Source of the DNA: Cupriavidus neocaledonicus
GTDB taxonomy: Bacteria > Pseudomonadota > Gammaproteobacteria > Burkholderiales > Burkholderiaceae
Assembly: GCF_000372525.1 (NCBI RefSeq)
Contig: NZ_AQUR01000104.1
Location: 1-64,000 of the forward strand
Direction: 5' to 3'
DNA length: 64,000 nucleotides
Under the pieces are notes generated by a model. The model ran no database searches and was not told where the DNA came from. It worked only from the letters and a program-made list of their open reading frames with translations. This document shows, one piece after another, positions 19,975 to 26,718 of this stretch; position 1 is the stretch's first letter; every line of letters starts with the position of its first letter. A program made the translations under genes and the position numbers.

Positions 19975-20382
19975 ATGGAGTTGCTGATCAATATCGATGT
20001 CGACGACCTGGCGCGCGGCATCGATTTCTACGCGCAAGGGCTGGGACTGCGGCTGGGCCGCAAGCTGTTCGACGGCATCGTCGCCGAAATGCTGGGCGGC
20101 AATGCCCCGATCTACCTGCTCACCAAGCCCGCGGGCACGCGCCCGACCACGCGCGCCGCGACCCGGCGCGACTATCGCCGCCACTGGACCCCGGTTCACC
20201 TCGATTTCGCCGTCGCCGACCTGGAGCAGGCCATCGAACGCGCGCTCGAGGCCGGCGCCGAGATCGAGGACTGGCCGCAGGAATTTGCCTGGGGCCGGCA
20301 GGCCACGCTGTCGGACCCGTTCGGGCACGGGCTGTGTTTTATCGAATGGAAGGGCCAGGGGTACGGGACGGCCGCCGGCTGA
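19975..20382 (+). CDS. VOC-family protein (glyoxalase/bleomycin-resistance fold)
   Basis: A 135-aa protein with paired beta-alpha-beta modules. The first opens LLINIDVDDLARGIDFYAQGLGLRL and the second WTPVHLDFAVADLEQAIERALEAGA, ending DPFGHGLCFIEW, the typical DPFGH close of a VOC domain. These proteins bind a metal and act as lyases, dioxygenases or resistance proteins; which applies is not clear. AGGAGG precedes ATG 19975; a GTG three bases earlier is in frame but too close to the ribosome site. The upstream palindrome may regulate it. Confidence 0.8.
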   Translation: MELLINIDVDDLARGIDFYAQGLGLRLGRKLFDGIVAEMLGGNAPIYLLTKPAGTRPTTRAATRRDYRRHWTPVHLDFAVADLEQAIERALEAGAEIEDWPQEFAWGRQATLSDPFGHGLCFIEWKGQGYGTAAG

Positions 20383-20516
20383 GCCGGCGGCTCCGCATGG
20401 CGCGGGCGTTTTCGGACAATTCGCCTGTTGCCAGCTGCGCCGGGATGTCACATTTCCATGCAGTGTCGTGCCTGCCTGTTTCCTTGATGCCGGTGGTGTA
20501 ATAACATTGTGCTGAC

Positions 20517-20528
20517 GCCAGTACTGGC
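20517..20528. promoter_or_regulatory. 12-bp palindrome upstream of mazE, candidate autoregulatory operator
   Basis: GCCAGTACTGGC is a perfect palindrome 20 bp before the antitoxin start. MazE/AbrB-type antitoxins usually repress their own promoter by binding such sites, so this is a reasonable operator candidate. Confidence 0.45.
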
Positions 20529-20548
20529 CACACCATGAGCAACAAGAC

Positions 20549-20797
20549 ATGAAGGCAACGATCCGCAAGATGGGCAACTCGCAAGGCGTCCTGATCCCCA
20601 AGGCAATCCTGGCACAGCTGGGTCTGGAGAATGAAGTGGAAATGGAAATCGTGAACGACACGCTGGTGCTGCGCCGGCCCCGGCAGGCACCGCGGCAAGG
20701 CTGGGCCGAAGCCAGCCGGCAGATTGCCGCGGCCGGCGACGATACCCTGGTGCTGGGCGAGCTGCCCAACGCCGACGACGCGGAGCTGAAATGGTAG
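20549..20797 (+). CDS. mazE: Type II antitoxin, MazE/AbrB-type
   Basis: An 82-aa antitoxin. The N-terminal half (MKATIRKMGNSQGVLIPKAILAQLGL, then VEMEIVNDTLVLRRP) is a SpoVT/AbrB swapped-hairpin DNA-binding domain. The acidic C-terminal tail (DDTLVLGELPNADDAELKW) would wrap and neutralise the toxin. Its stop overlaps the toxin ATG by 7 bp (20791-20797), the usual coupling in toxin-antitoxin operons. ATG 20549 has only a weak ribosome site. Confidence 0.88.
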   Translation: MKATIRKMGNSQGVLIPKAILAQLGLENEVEMEIVNDTLVLRRPRQAPRQGWAEASRQIAAAGDDTLVLGELPNADDAELKW

Positions 20798-21111
20798 CGC
20801 GCGGCGACGTCTGGCTGGTCGCGCTCGACCCCGCCGTCGGCAGCGAGATCGAGAAGACACGCCCCTGTGTCATCCTGTCGCCGCCCGAGATGCACGACTA
20901 CCTGCGCACGGTAACGGTGGCGCCGATGACCACCGGCAGCCGGCCGGCACCGTTTCGCATCCCGGTGACCTTCCAGCGCAAGACCGGCCTGATCCTGCTG
21001 GACCAGCTGCGCACCGTCGACAAGTCCCGGCTGGTAAAGCGCGCGGGCGGCCTGAGCGACCGCACCGTGGCCGAGACCTTGCGGACCTTGCGCGAAGTGT
21101 TTGCGGACTGA
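20791..21111 (+). CDS. mazF: Type II toxin, MazF/PemK-type endoribonuclease
   Basis: A 106-aa toxin of the PemK/MazF fold. The opening VARGDVWLVALDPAVGSEIEKTRPCVILSP has the conserved GD-W and the EI-K-RPC-V segment with the catalytic arginine. TVTVAPMTTGSRPAPFRIPV carries the second conserved threonine or serine region. Such proteins cleave mRNA at short sequences. All core motifs are present, so it is probably active. The pair stands alone, with no prophage or IS genes beside it. Confidence 0.88.
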   Translation: MVARGDVWLVALDPAVGSEIEKTRPCVILSPPEMHDYLRTVTVAPMTTGSRPAPFRIPVTFQRKTGLILLDQLRTVDKSRLVKRAGGLSDRTVAETLRTLREVFAD

Positions 21112-21157
21112 GCCGCGGCGTGGGGCATTTAATGCCGGCAGTCGGTCCCCACCTGGC

Positions 21158-21173
21158 TTCATAAGCTTATGAA
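21158..21173. promoter_or_regulatory. 16-bp perfect palindrome upstream of the metQ-like gene
   Basis: TTCATAAGCTTATGAA is fully symmetrical and AT-rich, 141 bp before the start. A second palindrome, ACGCAATTGCGT, is at 21215-21226. A similar TTCATAA element lies upstream of cysT. A LysR/CysB-type site is possible, as is transcription control by an unrelated factor. Confidence 0.4.
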
Positions 21174-21313
21174 AAAGAAATAGACGCCAGAATCGTCCGC
21201 GCCGCGCCATCCTGACGCAATTGCGTTAATCTGTGCCCTCGCTCCGGACAGGCGATCCCTGCCCTGCGATTGCCTCTCACTCGCCACACCACAACAAGAT
21301 CTTCACCACTCCT

Positions 21314-22123
21314 ATGCGCACGTCTTTCATCAAGCGTCTGGCGGCAGCAGTGTCCGCCGTGGGTTTTATCGCCGCCGGCAGTGCCTCGGCCCAGGAACAG
21401 ACCATCCGTGTCGGCACGGTCAGCGGACCGGACGCCGAAGTCTGGCAAGTGGTCCAGAAGGTGGCCAAGCGCAATGGCCTTAACGTGAAGGTCGTCGAGT
21501 TCAACGACTACGTGCAGCCCAACGCCGCGCTCGACGCCGGCGACCTGGACGCCAACAGCTTCCAGCACCAGCCGTACCTGGACAGCCAGGTGAAGCAGCG
21601 CGGCTACAAGATGCAGAGCGTGGGCTACACCTATATCTCGCCGCTGGGCATTTACTCGAAGAACCTGAAGTCGCCCAAGGACCTGCCGCAAGGCGCCAAG
21701 GTGGCGGTGCCCAACGACCCCTCCAATGAAAACCGCGCGCTGCTGTTGCTGCAGGCGCAAGGCGTGATCAAGCTGAAGGCCGGCGCCGGCACCAACGGTT
21801 CCAATGCCACGCCGCTGGACGTGGCCGAGAACCCCAAGAAGCTGAAGATCGTGGAGCTTGACGCGGCCCAGCTGGCGCGCGCGCTGCCCGATGTCGGCGC
21901 CGCCGTGATCAACACCAACTATGCGCTCGCCGCCGGCCTGCAGCCGACCAGGGACGCGATCGCGCTGGAAAACATCCACAGCCCGTACGCCAACATCATC
22001 GTGGTGCGCACCCAGGACAAGGACAAGCCGTGGGTCAAGAAGCTGGTGGCCGCGTACCAGTCGGAAGACGTGCGACAGTTCATGAAGGCGCAGTTCAAGG
22101 GCGCGATGGTGCCGTCGTTCTGA
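21314..22123 (+). CDS. MetQ/NlpA-family substrate-binding protein (orphan)
   Basis: A 269-aa binding protein of the methionine-uptake family (PF03180). Signature stretches are FNDYVQPNAALDAGDLDANSFQHQPYLD, VAVPNDPSNENRALLLLQAQGVIKL and INTNYALAAGL. Unlike E. coli MetQ it has no lipobox: the signal peptide ends SASA before QEQT, with no cysteine, so it should be a free periplasmic protein. No metN or metI gene is adjacent, so its ABC partner must be encoded elsewhere. Ligand could be methionine or another sulfur compound. I start at ATG 21314, where the signal peptide begins. Confidence 0.85.
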   Translation: MRTSFIKRLAAAVSAVGFIAAGSASAQEQTIRVGTVSGPDAEVWQVVQKVAKRNGLNVKVVEFNDYVQPNAALDAGDLDANSFQHQPYLDSQVKQRGYKMQSVGYTYISPLGIYSKNLKSPKDLPQGAKVAVPNDPSNENRALLLLQAQGVIKLKAGAGTNGSNATPLDVAENPKKLKIVELDAAQLARALPDVGAAVINTNYALAAGLQPTRDAIALENIHSPYANIIVVRTQDKDKPWVKKLVAAYQSEDVRQFMKAQFKGAMVPSF

Positions 22124-22139
22124 TTGCCGACGGGCGCCG

Positions 22140-22174
22140 CGACCGCTGCTGAGCGCGGTCGTCAAAGTTTTTTT
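22140..22174 (+). terminator. Probable terminator of the metQ-like gene
   Basis: A 7-bp stem (CGACCGC at 22140-22146 with 22155-22161) is followed, after six bases, by a run of seven T residues. It lies 17 bp beyond the stop codon. Confidence 0.5.
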
Positions 22175-22239
22175 GCACGGCGCCCGCGCAAGGGCTTGCA
22201 AATTCCGCCGCCTTCGGTAGAATTCGCGGCTCACCACCT

Positions 22240-22326
22240 GCCCAGGTGGCGGAATTGGTAGACGCACTAGGTTCAGGTCCTAGCGGTGGCAACACTGTGG
22301 AGGTTCGAGTCCTCTCCTGGGCACCA
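22240..22326 (+). tRNA. tRNA-Leu (anticodon CAG)
   Basis: An 87-nt leucine tRNA with encoded CCA. The acceptor stem pairs GCCCAGG (22240-22246) with CCTGGGC (22316-22322), followed by A and CCA. The anticodon stem CTAGG/CCTAG encloses TTCAGGT, with CAG at 22274-22276. A long variable arm and the GGTTCGAGTCC T-arm fit the class II leucine type. It is not interrupted. Its last 21 nt are repeated twice downstream. Confidence 0.97.
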
Positions 22327-22629
22327 AAAGTTTAAAAAAGGATCTGCGCAAGCAGATCCTTTTTCATTTCCGCCCAGGAAGAAAAGCGCTTGAGCGCTTT
22401 TCGCGAGGACGAGAAGGGCTGCGCTTGCAAGCGCAGCCGGGGTCGCGCATGCGTGACCGAGTCCTCTCCTGGGCACCAAAAATTTAAAGAGGATCTGCGC
22501 AAGCAGATCCTTTTTCATTTTCGCCCAGGAAGAAAAGCGCTTGAGCGCTTTTCGCGAGGACGAGAAGGGTTGCGCTTGCAAGCGCAGCCGGGGTCGCGCT
22601 TTCGTGACCGAGTCCTCTCCTGGGCACCA
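22306..22629 (+). repeat. Tandem array of ~151-bp units, each starting with the tRNA-Leu 3' end
   Basis: The last 21 nt of the tRNA gene (22306-22326) recur at 22458-22478 and 22609-22629, giving two complete units of 152 and 151 bp and a final stub. Each unit encodes, in order, a terminator-like stem (22335-22364 in unit 1), a 10-bp stem (22381-22402), an 11-bp stem (22417-22438) and an 8-bp stem ending in GTGACC. Unit 2 differs at a few bases, and one change turns a C-G pair into a U-G pair. The layout resembles the rtT repeats behind E. coli tyrT. Unit length is not a multiple of three, so a repeated protein is unlikely. Confidence 0.9.
22335..22364 (+). terminator. Intrinsic terminator-like hairpin in repeat unit 1
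   Basis: A 13-bp stem (22335-22347 with 22352-22364) closed by a GCAA tetraloop ends in five T residues, directly after the tRNA CCA. The same hairpin recurs in unit 2 at about 22486-22515. Either could end the tRNA transcript. Confidence 0.75.
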
Positions 22630-22640
22630 GAGTTTCAGGC

Positions 22641-22676
22641 AAAGGCCCGCACGAAAGTGCGGGCCTTTTGCTTTTG
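22641..22676 (+). terminator. Strong terminator closing the tRNA repeat array
   Basis: A 12-bp stem (22641-22652 with 22657-22668) with a GAAA tetraloop is followed by TTGCTTTT. Its sequence differs from the repeat hairpins and it follows the last tRNA-end copy directly. Confidence 0.85.
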
Positions 22677-22792
22677 CAGCGTCGAAACCTTTCTCTCTCT
22701 CCTTCACCGCCGGGCTATCGATCGCATACAGTAGTTCCATCCACAGGCCGCGGCCCGGCCACGCCTGTTCCGCCTCACAACGGAGAACTGCC

Positions 22793-24364
22793 GTGGGCAA
22801 ACTGCAAGAGCGTCGCCGTTTCCTGGGAGCCGCGCTGGGCGGCCTGCTGGTCCCGGCGCTGCCGGCGTGCGGCGGCGACGACGACGAACCGCCCAAGCCC
22901 ACGCCGCCCAAGCCCACGCCGCCCGAGCCGGTGCCGCCGGCGCAGATCACCCGGGCCATTGCCCAGCTCGACCAGCTGGTCGCGGACCTGATGGCCAGCT
23001 CGCGCGTGCCCGGCATGGCGGTCGCGGTGGTGCGCGGCAACCAGACCGTTTACGCCAAGGGCTTCGGCCGGCGGCTGGTGACCGACCCCGCGCCGGTCGA
23101 TGCCGACACCGTGTTCCAGCTGGCCTCGGTGTCGAAGTCCATCGGCGCCACCGTGGTGGCGCGCCAGGTCGGGCGCGGCGGCATCGGCTGGGATACGCCG
23201 GTGCGCACGCACCTGCCCTGGTTCACGCTGGCCGATGCCGAGGTGTCGGCGGCCGTCACCATCGGCGATCTCTACGCCCACCGCTCCGGCCTGCCGGACC
23301 ACGCCGGCGACCGTCTCGAGGACATGGGCTACGACCGCCAGCAAGTGCTGACGCGCCTGCGCTTCCTGCCGCTGCATCCGTTGCGCGCGGTCTACGCGTA
23401 CACAAACTTCGGCATGACCGCCGCCGCCGAAGCGGTTGCCGTCGCCGCCGGCACCGACTGGGCCACGCTGTCGGAACAGGCGCTGTACCAACCGCTGGGC
23501 ATGACGCGCACCAGCTCGCGTTTTGCCGACTATGCCGCGCGCGACAACCGCGCGGTCGGCCACGTCCGCGTCAACGGCAACTGGGTGCAGGGGACGGTGC
23601 GCATGCCCGATGCGCAATCGCCTGCGGGCGGCGTCAGTGCGTCGGTCAACGACATGGCCAAATGGCTGGCAATGCTGCTCGCCAAAGGCGAGTCCGGTGG
23701 GCAGCGGGTGGTCGACGCCGCCGCGCTGGCGCCGGCGCTGAGCCCGCAGATGCAGAGCAACCCGCCGGCCAACGGACGCCCCGCCGGCTACTATGGCTAT
23801 GGCTTCAACGTCGGCACGACCGAACTGGGCCTGACTTCGCTCAACCACTCCGGCGCCTTCGCGCTGGGCGCCGCCACCAGCTTCATGGCGGTGCCGGAAC
23901 TCGACCTGGCGATCGTCACGCTGACCAACGCGCAGCCCATCGGCGTGCCGGAAATCCTGAGCGCCCAGTTCTTCGACCTGGCGCAATACGGCGCCATCCG
24001 CCGCGACTGGGGCAAGATCTACGGCGATGCGCTGGCACCGCTGCTGGAGCCGGAAGGCCGGCTGGTGGGGCAGCCGCGCCCGGCCAATCCGCTGCCCGCG
24101 CGCGCGCTGTCGGCCTACACCGGCACCTACCGCAACGACTACTACGGTCCGCTGCAGGTCGCGGACCAGGGCGGCGGGCTGGTAATGACGCTGGGCGCAA
24201 CGCCGCTGGTGCTGCCGCTGAACCACTGGGACGGCGATACCTTCACCTTCACGCTCGACAATGAAAACGCCATGCCGGGCACGATCTCGCAGGCCGCGTT
24301 TTTCAGCGACCGCGTGTGGCTGGAGTTCTATGACCACGAAGGCCTGGGCATGTTTGTGCGCTAG
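22793..24364 (+). CDS. Exported serine hydrolase, beta-lactamase (class C)-like
   Basis: A 523-aa enzyme of the beta-lactamase/DD-peptidase fold. Catalytic motifs are Ser112-Val-Ser-Lys115, Tyr203-Thr-Asn205 and His352-Ser-Gly. The N-terminus has a twin-arginine motif (ERRRFLGAA) and a cysteine at 26 after LPA, so it may be a Tat-exported lipoprotein. A Pro-Thr-rich linker (about 33-49) and a C-terminal domain (about 440-523) like DUF3471 frame the core. GTG 22793 has GGAG upstream and begins the signal peptide; a longer open frame reaches back into the repeat array and is spurious. The natural substrate is unknown and need not be a beta-lactam. Confidence 0.85.
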   Translation: MGKLQERRRFLGAALGGLLVPALPACGGDDDEPPKPTPPKPTPPEPVPPAQITRAIAQLDQLVADLMASSRVPGMAVAVVRGNQTVYAKGFGRRLVTDPAPVDADTVFQLASVSKSIGATVVARQVGRGGIGWDTPVRTHLPWFTLADAEVSAAVTIGDLYAHRSGLPDHAGDRLEDMGYDRQQVLTRLRFLPLHPLRAVYAYTNFGMTAAAEAVAVAAGTDWATLSEQALYQPLGMTRTSSRFADYAARDNRAVGHVRVNGNWVQGTVRMPDAQSPAGGVSASVNDMAKWLAMLLAKGESGGQRVVDAAALAPALSPQMQSNPPANGRPAGYYGYGFNVGTTELGLTSLNHSGAFALGAATSFMAVPELDLAIVTLTNAQPIGVPEILSAQFFDLAQYGAIRRDWGKIYGDALAPLLEPEGRLVGQPRPANPLPARALSAYTGTYRNDYYGPLQVADQGGGLVMTLGATPLVLPLNHWDGDTFTFTLDNENAMPGTISQAAFFSDRVWLEFYDHEGLGMFVR

Positions 24365-24419
24365 CGGTCCGGGTTGCGTTGCGTATCGATACGGCATCGA
24401 TCCCTTGCGGAGGCACGAC

Positions 24420-25316
24420 ATGCCCGGACACCTTGCGAAGCGTCTCGCCGCCCTCACCACGCTCTGCGCCCTCGCCGCCCTCTCTTCCTTGCTCGGCGCC
24501 TGTGCCGCGCCGACGCCGCGGGCGGACGCGCCGCGTCCGGTTGCGACCGGCCAGCCCACCGCGGGCAAGGCCGAAGTGCTGTGGCTGGGCCAGTCCGCCA
24601 CGCGCATCACCACGCCGGGCGGCAAGGTCATCGTGATCGACCCGTGGCTGACCAACAACCCGAAAACCCCGCCCGGTTTCAGGCAGTTGCCCGCGCTCGG
24701 CAAGGTCGACCTGATCCTGGTCACGCATGCCCACAACGACCACCTCGGCGATACCCCCGCCCTGGCCCGGCTGACCAACGCTCCGGTATACAACGGCGGC
24801 GGCCTGGGCCGGGCGCTGGTCAGCCTGGGCCTGGTGCCGGAGACGCAGGTGCAGCGCTTCGGCAAGAGCGGCACGGTGATGCCGTTCGGCCCCGCGGGGC
24901 CGAGGATCACGGCGGTGCATGCGGAACACTCGTCGGAACTGGCGCTGAAGAATCCGGCCACCGGCAAGGACGAAACCCACTACGGCGGCGAGCCGGTGGG
25001 CTACATCATCGAACTGGAGAACGGCTTCCGCATCTGGCACCTGGGCGATACCGGGCTGTTCGGCGACATGCGCCTGATCAGCGAGATCTACAAGCCGGAT
25101 CTGGTGCTGATCCCGATTGGCGGGTATACCACCATGGGGCCGCGGGAGGCCGCGATCGCCGTGCGCGACCTGATCCGGCCCCGCTTCGCGATCCCGATCC
25201 ACTACCAGGCCTCGCCGCAAGCGAGCGGCACGCCGGAAGAATTCAGGGCGGCGCTGGGCGCTGGTGCCGCCACCAGCGTGATCGTGCCGCAGCCGGGAGA
25301 GAAGGTCGACTTCTGA
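24420..25316 (+). CDS. Lipoprotein metallo-beta-lactamase-fold hydrolase
   Basis: A 298-aa MBL-fold protein of the UlaG/UPF0173 type. The metal motif is His103-Ala-His105-Asn-Asp107-His108, with further ligands expected at HAEHSS and HLGDTG. The N-terminus is a lipoprotein signal with lipobox LGAC (Cys28), so it should be anchored in the envelope. GGAGG lies upstream of ATG 24420. It follows the serine hydrolase by 55 bp on the same strand and may be co-transcribed. Related proteins hydrolyse cyclic esters, lactones or phosphodiesters; the substrate here is open. Confidence 0.83.
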   Translation: MPGHLAKRLAALTTLCALAALSSLLGACAAPTPRADAPRPVATGQPTAGKAEVLWLGQSATRITTPGGKVIVIDPWLTNNPKTPPGFRQLPALGKVDLILVTHAHNDHLGDTPALARLTNAPVYNGGGLGRALVSLGLVPETQVQRFGKSGTVMPFGPAGPRITAVHAEHSSELALKNPATGKDETHYGGEPVGYIIELENGFRIWHLGDTGLFGDMRLISEIYKPDLVLIPIGGYTTMGPREAAIAVRDLIRPRFAIPIHYQASPQASGTPEEFRAALGAGAATSVIVPQPGEKVDF

Positions 25317-25325
25317 ACGCCGGTG

Positions 25326-26429
25326 TCAGCCGATGCGGTAGCGACGGATCACTTCGGGATCCGGGTCGAGGCCCAGGCCCGGCCCGGCGGGTAGCGCGAT
25401 CATGCCGTCGCGCGGCACCACGGCATTGCCAAGCACCTGTGCGGCCATGTCGAAGTACCGCCATTCGATCATGGCATCGGCGTCGCCCAGCGCCGCGGTG
25501 GCATGCATGGCGGCCAGCAGCCCGGGGCCGTCGTAGAAGGTATGGACCATCACCTGCGCGTTGTGCGCCCTGGCGAGGGCAAAGACATCGCGCAGGGCGC
25601 TGATGCCGCCCATCTTGGCCGGGCTGGGCTGCACCACATCGACGGCGCCGATGCGCAGCAGGTGCTCGAATTCCATCAGCGTGGTGGCATTCTCACCGGT
25701 GGCAAGCGGAATCGCGCAGCGCCGGCGCAGCGCCGCCAGTCCGGCGTAGTTCTCGGGCGGCCACAGCGGCTCTTCCAGCCACCGCAGCGACAACGGCTGC
25801 AGGGCGCGGGCCATGTCGATGGCCTGGTGCAGCGTCCACGGGCAGTTCGTATCCAGCGTGATTTCGATATCCGGGCCAGCGGCCGCGCGCGCGGTCCGGA
25901 TCACGGCGAGGTCGACTTCGTGCAGCTTCAGGCTGCGGTAGCCGTCGGCGATGGCGCGCCTGACGTTGACCGCGATCGCTTCGGCGTCGGCATAGCGGAT
26001 CAGGCTGGCGTAGGCCGGCAGCTGCCCGCGCCGCGCTCCGCCTAGCAGGCGGTAAACGGGCAGCCCGGCCGCCTTGCCGCACAGGTCCCACAGCGCGATA
26101 TCGAGCGCCGAAAGCCCGTAGAACAAAGGCCCGCTGCGCCCGAACACATGGAAGCTGCGCTGCAGGTCGAGGCCGATCTCATTGATCTGGCTCGCGTCAC
26201 GGCCGATGCAGGCCGGCGCCAGCATCTGCTCGATTGCCGCCCTGGCCGCCGGAACGCCGACGAAGCCGAAGGTTTCGCCCCAGCCGACCAGGCCGTCATC
26301 GGTGCTCACCTTGAGCAGCAGCGAGTCGGCGGCCTGCATGCCGGCCCCGCCCCAGACACCCGCGGCCGGCACGCCGCCGACCGTGAACGGAATGCGCAGG
26401 GCGATGGCTTCGATGCTGGCGATCTTCAT
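25326..26429 (-). CDS. Mandelate racemase/muconate lactonizing enzyme family protein
   Basis: A 367-aa enolase-superfamily enzyme. Mg ligands are Asp193 (TLDTN), Glu219 (WLEEP) and Glu246 (GENA). Candidate acid/base residues are Lys168 in LKLH, Lys272 in SPAKMGG and His296 in VHTFYD. The second position of the usual KxK motif is His170 here, which sets it apart from plain mandelate racemases. Members abstract a proton alpha to a carboxylate in sugar-acid or aromatic pathways; the substrate cannot be assigned. AAGGAG precedes ATG 26429. It is convergent with the MBL gene and probably transcribed alone. Confidence 0.83.
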   Translation of the reverse strand: MKIASIEAIALRIPFTVGGVPAAGVWGGAGMQAADSLLLKVSTDDGLVGWGETFGFVGVPAARAAIEQMLAPACIGRDASQINEIGLDLQRSFHVFGRSGPLFYGLSALDIALWDLCGKAAGLPVYRLLGGARRGQLPAYASLIRYADAEAIAVNVRRAIADGYRSLKLHEVDLAVIRTARAAAGPDIEITLDTNCPWTLHQAIDMARALQPLSLRWLEEPLWPPENYAGLAALRRRCAIPLATGENATTLMEFEHLLRIGAVDVVQPSPAKMGGISALRDVFALARAHNAQVMVHTFYDGPGLLAAMHATAALGDADAMIEWRYFDMAAQVLGNAVVPRDGMIALPAGPGLGLDPDPEVIRRYRIG

Positions 26430-26542
26430 GGCGCGCTCCTTCCGGCCGCGGCCGGTCCGGCGACGCCGGTGCCCGTGCCGCAGGACTTCAATATAGGCCA
26501 GAAGCCCGGCCCGGCATGAGCGCGCGCCGCCGCGCGTTGTGG

Positions 26543-26568
26543 CCACCCTGTGGAATCCCACAGGGTGG
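26543..26568. repeat. Inverted repeat between divergent genes
   Basis: An 11-bp perfect inverted repeat (CCACCCTGTGG at 26543-26553, complement at 26558-26568) with a 4-nt centre lies between the MR/MLE gene and the repeat lipoprotein. It could be an operator for either gene or a transcribed hairpin. Confidence 0.45.
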
Positions 26569-26718
26569 GCGCGCCGCCCTGCCCGCCTTTCCCTATTCTC
26601 GCCCGTGGCAATTCGCGCCAGCCCCAGGCGCCGCGTCCGCTGCGCCTCCACGGCGCCGCCATGCCGGCCCCGGCCGCGAATTGATCGTTGAAGAACAAAA
26701 TCCGAAAGGGAAGACTCA

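Noticed and set aside
22306..22629. CRISPR array
   Set aside because: Repeats are 21 nt of a tRNA gene at 151-152 bp spacing, the spacers are nearly identical to each other, and no cas genes are present.
22390..22734. Small protein encoded within the tRNA repeat array (114 codons)
   Set aside because: Unit lengths of 151-152 bp shift the frame between copies, no ribosome site is seen, and the stems explain the sequence better.
22541..22792. N-terminal extension of the serine hydrolase
   Set aside because: It would be translated from the tRNA repeat array and a terminator; GTG 22793 has a ribosome site and starts the signal peptide.
22793..24364. Antibiotic-resistance beta-lactamase
   Set aside because: Class C-like motifs are shared with many esterases and peptidases; the long linker and DUF3471-like tail argue against a dedicated resistance enzyme.
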